Part shown: positions 1-11,800 of the stretch, piece after piece
How positions within the stretch are numbered: the stretch's first letter is position 1
Layout of the letters: each line of letters starts with the position of its first letter
Source of the DNA: Neocallimastix lanati (nom. inval.)
Lineage: Eukaryota > Neocallimastigomycota > Neocallimastigomycetes > Neocallimastigales > Neocallimastigaceae
Length of the DNA: 64,000 bases
Direction of reading: 5' to 3'
Assembly (NCBI GenBank): GCA_016946835.1
Contig: JACVTC010000048.1
Coordinates: forward strand, 1,145,831-1,209,830
Translations under genes and position numbers: made by a program
The notes under the pieces: generated by a model
What the model saw: the letters and a program-made list of their open reading frames with translations, nothing else
Databases searched by the model: none
Told to the model about the DNA's origin: nothing

Positions 1-690
1 GGGTCTGAAGCTTTATAATTTGGAGTAGCTAAATTGCTTCTTTAATTTCTTCTATACTGATGTCTTGATTTATATTCCATTTATTATGTCTCGTATACCT
101 GATTGTACCATTAGAAAATATATTAAAAACATTCTATTAATGAACTATTGATATCAGAATGGCTTGATGCAAGTTTTTTATAGTGATCGTGCCTTACTTC
201 TAACTGTTCTTTAGTAGAAGTAACTAATTTACCATTTTTGTCTTCTACTGGAAAATTTGACATATTTTTAAATTTATCTACTTTCGCTGTTGTTTTAAGC
301 CATTTCCAAGCTTTCTTTGGATTATGAGATTTCATATATTCACATCCTGCATTGATCCGATATTGGTATTCAGCTTTCCTACAAATATTATACATGTGAT
401 GAACAATTATGCACTTTCTCTGACATTGAAATGATATTAAGTTCTTTAGTAATATTGAAGTTGAAATAAATTTCTTAGAAACATCATCAGTACTAATATC
501 AAGATGGTCTGAAATCACTTCCTATCTTCCTATAGTACATTAAAATAGTTATTGTCAAAAATTGATTCTTTTTTCATTTATACATTTTAATCTATTCCAT
601 TCAACTGTCTTTTTAGGAAGAGAGAAAGAATTATCTAAATTATCTAATTAAACACATTTACCTTTTATTAATAAAGGTTTATGATTCCAA
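1..690 (-). pseudogene. LINE (non-LTR retrotransposon) fragment: endonuclease end, linker, start of RT
   Basis: On the minus strand the longest open piece is 518-123 (131 residues). Just before it the text reads ISDHLDIS, which resembles the SDHxxI motif closing the AP-type endonuclease of LINEs. It continues through NPKKAWKWLKTTAKV and FPVEDKNGKLVTSTKEQL, the typical segment between endonuclease and reverse transcriptase. Past an in-frame break, bases 100-1 read DISIEEIKEAI then TPNYKASDP, which resembles the start of the RT domain (K-A-P-G-P-D-G in intact elements). Stops and frame changes show that it is dead. The fragment runs off the left edge of the window. It points the opposite way to the RT fragment that starts at about 700, which is the next part of the same element type. 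Recognised by motif only; the family is not named. Confidence 0.65.
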
Positions 691-699
691 ATAGGGGGA

Positions 700-1345
700 A
701 AGTCAATAAAAGTACCATATGAAAGTAAATTTAATATACGATCTATCTGATTGTAATAATTACCGAGGACTCTTTCTGATTAACAATGGTAATAAAGCTC
801 ATTTCGAAAATAGTCTCCAAAAAAAATTTCAGAATATGGACTTAAAAATAATTTTATTAGACCAGTACCATTTGGATACCGTAATAAAGAAGAAAGAGTT
901 AGTTTATTTCATTTTGAGTAATTTATCAAAGGAGTAAAAACGATAATAAAGAAACTTACCTTGCTTTTCTAGATTTGAAAAAGGCATATGATTCTGTTCA
1001 GATAATATTTTATATAAATTAGAGGCTTTAGGTATTAGAAAACAAAGAATTCCTTTAGGCGAATCAAGATGTTGTGGTGGAATCTTTGCAGATGATATGG
1101 TTCTATGCCCACCATCAAGAACTAAGAAAAAAAAATTGATTAAGAAGGTAAATGAATGCGTTAAATTTAATATGATGAATTTTGGAATTAAGAAGTATTA
1201 AATGATGGTGATTCGACTAGATATACCTCCTTTTCAAAATAAAAGAGATCCTACTTTTCATCTTTCTTATCAATTAATCCCAATAACTAAATATTATTCT
1301 TATTTAGGTATACCATTTGATAAAAGCTTTTCGTTGAACCCTATT
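700..1345 (+). pseudogene. LINE reverse-transcriptase fragment (degenerate)
   Basis: Plus-strand reading, with frame changes, gives SDCNNYRGLFLINNG (RT block 2a, normally NYRGISL), then near 960-1010 LAFLDLKKAYDSVQ (the F-x-D-x-x-K-A-F/Y-D-x-V block), then near 1085-1105 GGIFADDMVLCPPSR (the F/Y-A-D-D catalytic block), and near 1305 YYSYLGIPFDKS. These are the ordered RT blocks of a non-LTR retrotransposon. The longest open stretch is only 72 codons (719-937), and large parts between blocks are missing, so this is an inactive relic. It continues after an AT-rich interruption at 1931. Confidence 0.7.
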
Positions 1346-1930
1346 ATTTAATTTAAATAATTTATTTAAATTAGTTAATTTAGTTTAGTTAGTTTAAAAT
1401 ACTTTAAAATTAATTTCGGAGTACTATTAAATAGTTAAAATTAGTTTAAATAGTTTATAAAAAATAGTTTTGAATTGTAAATATATAAACATTAGTATTA
1501 GTATTAGTAATATTTATATAATAAATATATAATAAATTAGTTTTTATTGAATTTAATTATTATTGTAAATAAGTTGAAAACTTATTGAATTGATTATTGT
1601 TTAGTTTTTGTTAATTATTATTTAATAAAATTATTAGTAAATATTTTGTTTATAAATAAATAATAATATACGTAAATTAGATAGAAATAATATATTATAA
1701 TATAATCATGAAAATATATAAATACATGTAAAATTCATTATTTAAATCGATGTATTAGTTATCGATTATCAACTAGTTAATAACAATAAGTGATTTGTTT
1801 TTATTAATTAATAAAGATTATTTTATTTAAAAAACAATCTTTATTACGTGTTCTTTTAATTTTAGTGTTAAAATTTTGTTATTTGTAATCTGTTTCCATT
1901 AGAACATTTTACACCCATTTAAAAAGATTA
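1346..1930. other. AT-rich insertion splitting the LINE relic
   Basis: About 585 bp of nearly pure A+T lies between RT-side text ending SLNPII and C-terminal text starting NPYVHSKVF. No open frame or LINE-like text is present. Its right end (1875-1911) carries GTAATCTGTT and GAACA followed by TTACA, which recurs in diverged form at 2345-2384. This could be the 3' end of a solo LTR, but no matching left end was found. Confidence 0.35.
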
Positions 1931-2290
1931 TAATTAACCCCTATGTGCATAGTAAAGTCTTTTACTTTGCACCTTTACTTGGTTCAAATAAAGAGAGAAC
2001 AAATAATACTCAGAAATTAATTAATAAAAGGATTAAGATGGATTGCAGGTTTACACAAAGCCAAATCTTTTATTACTGTATATTCTACTTTAAAAGATTT
2101 AAATAGTTCTCCATTGTCAGCTAAGTGTGCTTTTGCTTTGTCTCAAGTCAAATGTTTAGAAAAATGGAAAGATTCAAATTGTATTATTTTCTATTTATTT
2201 AATAATATTCCAAAATCTAGAAAATATACATGGATGAAAGAAAGTAGAACTCTTAAACGTAAACTAGATAAAAGAGATAGTAATGGATAA
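1931..2290 (+). pseudogene. LINE C-terminal region relic
   Basis: Plus-strand text includes NPYVHSKVFYFAPLLGSNKE, then (I/L)NKGLRWIAGLHKAK and later FALSQVKCLEKWKDSNC, before a stop at 2288-2290. The block 'Y...K..Y.A.LLG..K.RT..IQ..IN..LRWI.G' is characteristic of the region after the RT domain in LINE ORF2 proteins. It follows the RT fragment in the right order and orientation, so it probably belongs to the same decayed copy. Several stops and one frame change are needed to read it. Confidence 0.6.
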
Positions 2291-3379
2291 AGAAATCAAG
2301 AATTTTAATAAAACTAATTTAATTGTGTATTTTTGTTAATAGTATTTTGTGTAATCGTAATCTGTTCTATACGAACACGTTACAGTATATATTGGTTATC
2401 TATGCCTAAATTATTCATAAAAACATTTTAGAAGGGTGTTTGTATGCGCAATCGGCTAGTTTAATATTTAATTTAAAGTGTAATTTATGGTTGTCCTTTT
2501 GTATACTGAATTGATGGAATAGACTGGTTAATCCGAGACACACGATAGAAAAAATTCATCATATTTCTTTTTTGGGATATTCCACTTTTCTTAATATTGC
2601 TTTTTAATGGCAAATTCGAAATATCCAGTAAATGAATAGATAAATAATAGGTTCGTTATTTTCTTCTATAACGTGAGCGATTCCGTATTGTCAATTGTCA
2701 ATTTCGGGACAATTATTAAAAAATCGGTTATGTCTGGAAAATAATTATAGTAGTCTGTATTAAATTATGTTCCACTGTTCACCTTTAAACTCTATAGTGT
2801 AATGGTTTTCGGACATAAAATTGTATTTCCATGAAAGGTATTGCTTATCAATTCTAATCACCAAGGTTAATTTCTGAAAAGAAAAAAAAAAAAAACTTCT
2901 TTAAAATTCTTTATTTTGTATTTCTAACTTGTTCCTGGAACAGACGTGGATGAGGAGGCCAGAACCCGATAAACCGAGTGGTACTCTTATAGTAGAACAT
3001 TTTCTATTTATTTATTTGTTTAACGAAAACTCGGGAGTTAGTACAGTTTTGCTTAATGCACAGAAGTTCTTTCACTTATTGGTTCAAAGTTCAGGAAAAT
3101 CACTAATTCAGAGATGGCTAATCTTGACTGAAAGTGCTAACAGAGCGGTTTGTTTATAACTATTTTGTCTAATTCAGTCGCTGTATGCTTCAGATAACAG
3201 TTATAGGTGCAGAAACTCTTTAAGAGAAATTACCTATTGAATATAAGTCAATAGAGTTTAAAACACTTAATTATAAAAGTAAATATGTACTTATTTATTA
3301 TAATTTGCTTTGTTAAATTTTTATTTATTATAATTTATTTTATTAAATTTTATTTATTATAATTATAATAATATGTCCA
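2291..3379. other. No gene recognised
   Basis: This segment has a somewhat higher G+C content than its surroundings, which suggests an old mobile-element remnant. A 76-codon plus-strand frame (2929-3159) has no recognisable motif and no codon-bias support. Nothing else can be assigned. Confidence 0.3.
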
Positions 3380-3970
3380 ATCGTATATTTGTATTTGAAT
3401 GCCAATTTGTGCTATTTTTAGTCTAAAACCATATGTGTGTGAATTGCAATCTTATACCAATTTTGAACTAGTTTTAGCAGTTTTTGACATTCAAATACAT
3501 CAACTCTGTTTTAAGCATAGTATTAATATAAATGATATGGTTTTGATTAATTGTATTTGTATGCCATTTTAACATTAAACTAGCATAAATATATATATAT
3601 ATGTTTTCTATGGTTGAATTTGACACTGTTTTTGTATAAGTTTTAGGATATTTTGGCATACAAATACAATTCCCAATATTCTGGACCTATATTTAATATA
3701 TTAAACAGTATAGGGTTTGATGTTAAAACTGTGTCAAAAACAGTATCAAAATCAAAATCAATCAATAAAAAATAAAATAAAAATATAATTAATTTGATAT
3801 TCTCACACAATATAATTTTAGCATAAATATAGCATAAATATAGTATAAATAGCATATCAAATTCAAATATCTAATAATAATAAAAATAATAATATAAAAA
3901 TAATAATTATTTAATATCCTGGATGATATTTGAATTTGATAAACAATATGGTTCTTAGTATAAAATTAGC
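3380..3970. repeat. Fold-back repeat cluster (MITE-like)
   Basis: A perfect 17-bp inverted repeat (AATTGTATTTGTATGCC) lies at 3549-3565 and 3655-3671. A related pair built on GTATTTGAATG lies at about 3390 and 3493. TTTGACACTGTTTTTG (~3618) faces an imperfect inverse at ~3730, and ATATTTGAATTTGAT near 3930 faces its inverse near 3860. The nested inverse copies suggest a long imperfect hairpin, as in MITEs or collapsed fold-back elements. No coding frame of note. Confidence 0.45.
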
Positions 3971-3989
3971 ATAAAACACCTACAAAGCA

Positions 3990-4145
3990 TGAGATAATGA
4001 TTGAACGAATGAATGGTTAAATGAAATGAAGCGAATGTAGCCGAGTGAGACTCGAGCACAAAGCTTGCGACTGCATAGAATTCGAGATCAGGCGAGAGTG
4101 AGCGGAATGTAATCAATGAATGAGTGAGAGAAATTAACGAAATGT
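3990..4145. other. GC-richer island of unknown nature
   Basis: About 150 bp stand out from the A+T background, with many GAG/GCG/CGAG words (for example GCCGAGTGAGACTCGAG and GGCGAGAGTGAGCGG). No open frame, tRNA boxes or LTR ends were seen. It could be part of the adjacent fold-back element or an old repeat. Confidence 0.3.
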
Positions 4146-5097
4146 TTTAACTGTATATTTTACAAGTTTGTTCAGAAATTAACGAAGATTAAAATAATTT
4201 AAGAGAATTATGTGATATTTATATAAAATTATTTATTAAAGGTTTCAATTTTATTCACTGATGTAAAACCTATATTATTGGATAGTAATTAACAAATTAT
4301 AAAATTATGATTATAATACTGATTAATAATTGATTGGTATAATTATATCATTTTATTTTTCAAAATGTAAACGACTTAACAGCTTAACCAATCAACAATT
4401 TCATTGGTTTTACCTTTTATATGAAAACCTTGGACATTAAATTCTAATAAGTCTTTCGATATATCTTTTTCTGGCGATTATCTTCTATTTTCTGTTACTT
4501 TCCATTAATACAACATCATTTGATGCTTTATTGTCTGTTAGACATATAATTGGTTTATGTGCACTTGATAGGAAATAAGAAAAATGTTCCAAGGTTCTTA
4601 ATTATCAATAATAATTCCTTATCAAATATTGATTAATGAAGTTGTGTTTTTATCAAACTTAAAGGAGTGAAATCTAATCAATTTAAGTTGTTTATTTATA
4701 TGTAATATACAATTTTTACTATTATTTCCTCGGTATAATGATACTATATAGCAATAAAAAAAAAAGATTCTTGTGATAATCTTCATTACTATTAGTATTG
4801 GATAAAAAAAATTAAAGGTTTAGCTGTTATATATTTATCACTTATTTTTTTTTTTCTACAAAATAGTAAGATACCTTATTTTAATTTTTTAGATTATTTT
4901 TTTTTTTCAATTCTATCAAAGGTAGATAACTCATTCATTTACAGCTTCTCTACCTTCTAGGAACAAATTACAACAAATACTTTCATTATTTCTATATAAA
5001 AATGGGCATACTACGGATAACTGTTTTTTTTTTTTAAACCTATCGAATTTACACAAAGAACAACTAAAGGGAAGAAAAGAAAAATAATAATAAATCG
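4146..5097. other. AT-rich, no gene seen
   Basis: Only A/T homopolymers and short non-descript frames. Nothing supports a gene. Confidence 0.4.
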
Positions 5098-5228
5098 AGA
5101 AATAAAAAATAAAAAATAAAAAATAAAAAATAAAAAATAAAAAATAAAAAATAAAAAATAAAAAATAAAAAATAAAAAATAAAAAATAAAAAATAAAAAA
5201 TAAAAAATAAAAAATAAAAAATAAGAAA
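5098..5228. repeat. 7-bp microsatellite (AAATAAA)n
   Basis: About 18 near-perfect copies of a 7-bp A-rich unit. Because 7 is not divisible by 3 and the unit lacks stops on the minus strand, it creates artificial Phe/Tyr/Leu-rich frames that should not be taken as genes. Confidence 0.9.
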
Positions 5229-5639
5229 TAAAAGAACACCGTTAAGTTCGAAAGGTAGTAAAAGAAATTTCAAATTTTTTATAGCGTTAATTATGAAGAA
5301 CCAAAACAATTCAGAATGGGATTCAGATTCAGATTCAAATTCATCATTCAGCTTCTATTTCGAGGTAACAACTTATATTTTTAGAAAATAATTATAATAA
5401 CAATTTAATAACTCCAAGGGACATAAAGGTAAATAAAATAAAAGATAAAGACCCGAAATCATAAAAGAAAAATATAATAATAAAGAAGATAACAATAAAG
5501 AGTCATGGTATGAATCATTGATAGTGGAATAGGAATCAATTTATCCCAAAAAAAAAATTATAATAATATAAATAATATTACGGTTTTCTCAAGATTAGTT
5601 TCATTATTACAATCAAAATCTTTAAAATAATTTTTTTTT

Positions 5640-6552
5640 TAGAAAACAACATTAAGGAGGAAAAGAATGATAATGAAAATTGTGAAAATGGAAAAATTAG
5701 TAAACTCAAGAAAAAAAAAACATTCAATAAAGTAAGCAACAATAGTTCATAACCATTACAAATCGTTCATACTGATATCGTTAGACCACTTAAGCCTTCG
5801 CCATCATTTAATGGATACAAATATTGTCTAACAATTATCGATGACTACACAGTAGAAAATACTGGGTTTATTTTTACTAACATATAAATCTTAAGGCAGT
5901 ACAGAAATTTATTGCGTTCCATAAACTTATGAAAAAAAAATACTTGTAATATTCAACATAAAGGAAATAAGATCTGATAACGGTTTAGAATATAATAACA
6001 ACTAATTTTTTTAAAAATTATCTTTAAAAAATAATGGAATTACATTTAATTATTCGATACCAGGTAATCTCCAATAAAATGCAATCGATGAAAGGTTTAA
6101 TATGAAATTAGATAATTACTCGAAAACAATACTCAGTGCTGCTAAATTTTCTCCTCTCTTGTGGGATGAAAATATTAAATGTGCATGCATATTATAAAAT
6201 TTAAATCCACATCATTGAGGAATTAACTTTTTTTTTTTGTTTTTTTTGTTTTTTAAATCCCCAAAGAAGTATTTTTTCAATAAGAAAATCGATATATTTA
6301 GTTATATCAAATTTTCTAAGTCTAAACTTGTAAGTTTAGACTTAACAAATTTTTTTGGATGCAAAAGTTTTTTTTTTTTTTTTCTTAATGGATGTAAACA
6401 GGAAAATTTTAAAAATAATAATACACAAAACTTGGAAGGTTTTTAGGATATTTTTCTGACTCTCCCTGGTTATTTTGTCCTTGACATTACTTTAAAATCT
6501 ATAATTATAGTTCGTGACGCATACATCAATGAAAATACATTAGGCTCATCAA

Positions 6553-6595
<43 letters not shown>

Positions 6596-6910
6596 CCCTT
6601 AAATCCTTCAGATAAACAAATTGAGGGAGAACAACACTTAACAACCTCATTTTAGTCAATCCATTAATCATAATGAATTTGAAAATGAATGAAAACAAAC
6701 AGAATAAATTAATCTTGAAGATAATACAGATTTAATAGATGAACACAATAATGAATACGTATTAGATAATATTTCAGAAAACAAAAAAATTAATGAAGAT
6801 AAAATTAATGAAGATAAAATTAATGAGGATAAAACTAATGAAGATTATATTAATTGAAATTATATTATTTGAAATAATATTAATGAAAATTATATTAATA
6901 AAGATCAAAA
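5640..6910 (+). pseudogene. Ty1/copia-type integrase relic
   Basis: Near 5762-5855 the plus strand reads IVHTDIVRPLKPSPSFNG then YKYCLTIIDDYT, the copia integrase core with the first acidic residue (H-x-D) and the 'IDDYS' block. Near 5970-6000 it reads EIRSDNGLEYNN, the second acidic block. Around 6045-6180 AIDERFNMKLDN and SPLLWDENIKCA follow; these are the third acidic region and the W-x-E-A segment. Near 6350 FFGCK and near 6515 RDAYINEN match the 'FGCKAYV' and 'SRDVxFxE' blocks after the core. Many stops, poly(T) runs and frame changes are present. From 6786 to 6900 there is a degenerate 15-bp Asn/Glu/Asp-coding repeat. Confidence 0.65.
6556..6593. repeat. Poly(T) tract
   Basis: An uninterrupted T run of about 35-38 bases interrupting the copia relic just after the RDAYINEN block. 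Confidence 0.9.
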
Positions 6911-6933
6911 TTTCAAAAAAAAAAAAATAATAA

Positions 6934-7862
6934 TTTTTTTTTTTTTTAGACTTAGAGAATAACTTTATTTAATTTATAATAATAATAAAATTACATGATT
7001 TAAATGAAAAAATAACAAATAAAATACATGAAATAAAATATTATATATTATAAAATTATAAAAGTGCGTTAGAAGCGTTAGCCTCTAATTTTTCCCATTC
7101 CTCGATGATAACACCATGTCCATTATTGCGAGTAATAATTTCAATATTAGTATTATCTAATGAATCTTTATCTGTTCTTTCACCGGGAGGTGAAAATCCA
7201 TGCCTTATCATTTCGATGTCGATGCTCTCGCAAACGGTAGAATCAATAGATTCAACGAAATACCAATTCATCATTAATCTAAAAGATCGACAAATTAATG
7301 GGATAACGTTTGTTAGAAACTCCGCAATCCCAACAAAATACGGAACAATCGACGAAGTTGAACTTTGCTTAAAAATATTGTCAACTAATTGTCTTTGTTC
7401 CCCATCATTAAGTTTAATTTTTTCATATATTAAACGCCCGTCAAGTAGAGCACTCAATATAAAGTAATAAATATTAATATCATAATCCTTTTTCTGAATC
7501 TAAAGAAACATCCAAGGATTTTTGTTCAAGTATCATTGCAAACTTCAAAAAAAGATCATCTAGAAAAGGTAAAGATTTATTTCTGTAATTTTCCAATTCT
7601 TTACAGGCAAAGATCCAGTGAGAAAAGCTAGGTACACTAACACCACAACAATTGCAACATTTAGGGCAATCTTCTGAGACTATTTTTTTTTAATGGAAAT
7701 ACTCATGTCAAATTTAAGACCACACCTAATTCGAGAAATCCGAAAGAGTCCCAACTGATACTTAGGATATTGAAATGTTAAGTTTTTGATTTCTGAAATA
7801 AATCCAAAATCATTCTCCTTGTAAATAATTGCTTTTTTAGTTTTTGAGGGTTTGAAGATAAA

Positions 7863-7870
<8 letters not shown>
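6934..7870 (-). pseudogene. LINE 3' end with poly(A), inserted in the copia relic
   Basis: Minus-strand text from about 7870 reads FRISRIRCGLKFDMSIS, then after a frame change CPKCCNCCGVSVPSFSHWIF then ACKELENYRNKSL. This is the C-x2-C...H-x3-4-C zinc motif that closes LINE ORF2 proteins. A last open frame of 133 codons (7457-7056) contains VPYFVGIAEFLTNVIPLI and ends before an AATAAAG signal and a run of 14 A (minus strand, 6947-6934). The poly(A) tail, truncated 5' side and C-terminal zinc motif fit a 5'-truncated LINE insertion. Copia-like text lies to the left and Asn-rich text to the right. Target duplications could not be fixed because the flanks are low-complexity. Confidence 0.6.

Positions 7871-7918
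<48 letters not shown>
7862..7918. repeat. (AAT)n microsatellite
   Basis: About 18 perfect AAT units at the left-truncated end of the LINE fragment. Confidence 0.95.
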
Positions 7919-7919
<1 letters not shown>

Positions 7920-8654
7920 GAAATCAAGAATTACAAAAATAGTCAATTCTTTATCATTGAAATGAAATCAGATCAAAAATTAGCTGAAAATCAAGAAGAA
8001 ATAACTCAAAAAATTCAAATATTGAAGAAAATATAAAAATTATATCAAATGAAAACTATACTAAAATCCCACAAGATAATAGTAAAAGTAATGAAAATAA
8101 TGGTATTATTAATAAAAATAATAATAAAAATACACAAAAGGTATAAAAAAATCAACAAAAACAGTTTTTTTTTTTTTTTTAAAAAATGTGAAAAAAAAAA
8201 AAAAGCTTTATTAATAAAAATTTGAAAAGAAAAAAAAAATTAAATAAAAATTTTAAAAAAAAAAAAAAAAAAAAAACTTTTAAAGAGTAATAAATTAAAA
8301 AATTTCAAATCTTAATAATTATTAAAATTTTATTTAAATTAAACAATTATAATTATGAAATTTTTAATCAGAAACTTATTGAAAATAGAACTGAAAGCAA
8401 CCACTAAAAAATATGTTTAATACGAAGGATGAAAAATTAAATTTAGAAAATAATGAAATATATAAAAATATTAAAATTAAGAGACCATTTTTCTAAAAAT
8501 GAATTTGAAGACAACTTTAATGAGAGGGAATCTTTAGATAAAAGAAAATTAAAGAAAATTAAAGAAAAGAATATATTATTCTTTTTTTTTTATTCTATGT
8601 AATAAGTATTTAACATATCATCTTTTAGTTATAAAATCAAAAAAATAAAAAAAA

Positions 8655-8690
<36 letters not shown>

Positions 8691-8834
8691 AACATATTAA
8701 AAATTTAAAATATATTTAAATAATATTTTTTTTTTTTTTTTTTTTTTTTATATTCATATACATATATATATTTTTTCTTTATTTTTTTTTTCTTATTTTT
8801 TTTTCTTTTTTTTTTTTTTTTTTATTCTTCTTTT
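7919..8834. other. Low-complexity DNA, possible copia linker remnant
   Basis: Near 8020-8150 the plus strand reads ENIKIISNENYTKIPQDN, a polar Asn-rich text like the linker between copia integrase and RT, but no RT follows. The rest is A/T homopolymers, including a (TA)n at ~8660-8686 and long T runs at ~8730-8823 downstream of the zinc-finger gene. No intact gene. Confidence 0.35.
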
Positions 8835-11800
8835 TCAATTTAAAAGTTGTTCAATACAAATTCGTTTGTAACATCGATTACTATGTGGACAATGTGAACA
8901 TCGTATGGCTTGTTCAATGGCTTGAGCTTTATCTAAAATGGTGACTTGACAGGAGTTGACCGCTTCCGCCTCAGAATCTTCCATCATCAATTTTTCTGAT
9001 AAGTTTTTATTCTTATTATCAGTGGAGGAACAATTGACATTGACATTGGCATAGAGATCAGCCTTCAAAATTAAAGGATTAATTGTAGGTTCTAATTGAC
9101 TATGAACAGGGGCTGGTATCCATGAAAGTTTATTATTTCTTTTAAAGATACGAGCAGGATGAGTGATATTGGTGGTAGTGGTGGTGGTGTCAGTAGTACT
9201 GGTATTGCTAGTGGTAATGGAAGAAGTTGAAGTGTTGCCACCATTCGATAGACCAGCCATTGAATTCAAAACAATCGAAGGAGCAGAGTATAGAGAAGAT
9301 GAACTAGATACAGATTCTAACTGATGTTTAAGGGCTTCATAATTTTGAATATTTCTTTTTTTATTATTTTCAGCTTTTAATTTCATTTGATTTGCTAATA
9401 ATAATTCAGTATAATTTGTACCTTCATAATAAGTAGCGGAGTTCATTTGCTCAGGATCATTATAGTCTTGACGAATATAGATACTTCCAAAGTGACGATC
9501 TTTATCCTTATTTTGTTGTTTAGATTGAGTTGAAATTGTTGAAGCATTTGTATTATTTATATTAGTATTTTGAGTTGCTAATGAAGAAATTAAGGTCGTA
9601 GGAGATGTAGTCGTTTGAACCGATAATGAAGAAATTAACTTTGAAGTTGTAGCTGTATATGTAGCTGAAGTTAGAAGAGATGTTGACGTCGTTGATCTTA
9701 AAGAATTGATAGCTGAAGGATTAGAACGATTCATTTCTTTTACAGGGGATAATGATACTACTGAATGACGATCACGAACACTATTATGATTCATTTGATG
9801 ATGACTGTAACTATGATTATTAGGATGGTTTTTGGAAAGATGACTTAGTACACCTCCTTTCGCCTTAATACTACGATAATTTTTGAAATTGGAATGACGA
9901 TCAAATGACTTGGCGACTTCTTCTTCTAAGGATGGAATGGTTGTAGATAAGGCTAAATGACAATTTTCAATATCTGTAGAGTAATATTTACAACAATTAG
10001 AGGAGGAAAGAGATTGAGCATTTTCTTCTTTATCAACACCATCACTCTCATGGATACCATGACAAGAATAAGAATGACAATAAGTACATTCCTTATTTTC
10101 TGTATCATCACTACCAACTTTTCCTTTAGAATTAGCTGATGTAATTGTTTTAGTAGTGGCTTTAGGATTTACTGTTGAAGAAGTAGTTTTTATAGTAGAT
10201 GCCGTTGAAGCTTCTGTACCAGTAGTTGATTTTGTTGTTGTTGTTGTTGTAGTTTTTGTGGTAGATATTTTATTATCTTTACGGTTCGCTAATTCTGCCG
10301 CTGCAATTAAATGATAGAGAGGATTATAATTACTACAGGGAGCTTCATTAAGCATTTCCATAGCTTCACTAGTACTACAAATTTTACCATCACTAACAGA
10401 AGCGATAGGTCTAAAATTCCTCTTTGGACAATTCATATTTGGACAGTTGACATTGGAACAGCCAACTTCAATAATTACATCCCCTTCTCCATAATTCATT
10501 CGTTCATCAATATTACTATTAACTTGAATCTCTTCTTCTTGAGCTAAACTTCGACTAACTCCTTCAACAGGTTCTTGACCATCCTCTTGATCTTCTTCTT
10601 GAACTAAATTTTGATTAACTTCTTCAACAGGTTCTTGATCATCATTCTCTTGACAGTGACAATGACACTGGCAATGACAATGACAATGACAATGAGTATC
10701 ATGTTCATGTTCATGATCATAATCATAATTATAATCATAATCATGATTGTGATCATGAGTATGATTTTGGTTATAGCTTTGACAATGATTATGATCATGT
10801 TCATGTTCATGTTCATGATCACAGGTAGTATAACAATTTTCTTCATTTTCATGACCTAAATATTCACAATGATGATGATGATTATGATGATGATAATTAC
10901 AAGAATCATTATTTACTTCATTAAAATAAGAAGATGATGAAATCATTTCCTTAAATTGTAAACCATTAGAACTCATTACATCAGAAGAGGAATCCATTAA
11001 TGATACGGAAGGAGAAGAAGAAGAACAACGAAAAGTAGATGCTGTAGCAGATGTGGTTGTAGCAGCAGTAGTAGTAGTAGTATTCCTATCCTCCTCTTTA
11101 AGTTTAGTTTCAGTATAATGATTCGGAAGATTTGGTAAAGTCATATTTGCTATACATTCATTACAATTACAATTATCAACGCATGGAGTATCCAATCCAC
11201 ATGGATATAATTTGGATGATAAGAATGGATTTTCTTGGCATTGACATTCAATAAAAGTAGAAGTAGGTAAAGAGGGAGAAAGTGGTGGGGTTAAATAATT
11301 ACTGGATATTGAAGATGGATTGTCAGAGATTTCTTCATTGACATTAGTATTAGTATTAGAATTAATTTTAGGTTTAGGATTGTCATTGGTATTGGTATTA
11401 GTATTAGTATTAGTATTAGTATTAATATTAGTATCTGTATCTGTATCTGTATTGGTATTGGTATTGGTATTGGTATTAGTATTAGTATTAGTATCTGTAT
11501 TAGTATTATTATTAGAATTAGTATTGTTAGTAGTTTCATTTCCATGGGATGAATGGGGTTGCATCAAAGAAGCGATAGTATTCTTTGATATTTCCTTCAT
11601 CTTTGATTTTGATATTGTTTCAATTTCGGTGGACATAAAAGAGGAATAGTTAGGATTTGAAGAAGATGCTAAATCCATGACTTCTGATGAAGCACGAAAA
11701 ATATGGTTCGATTTATTACTTTCTTCTTCCACTGAATATATATCATTTAATTTTCTTTTCTCTTCCTCATCAGCTTCTTGAATAGCTAGTAGATTTGAAT

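Noticed and set aside
2929-3159. 76-codon plus-strand frame
   Set aside because: No motif, no neighbours, and no signs of splicing; length is compatible with chance in this less A/T-rich patch.
7105-7467. Plus-strand frame of 120 codons
   Set aside because: Antisense to the LINE C-terminal frame, which has recognisable zinc-motif context upstream; the plus frame has none.
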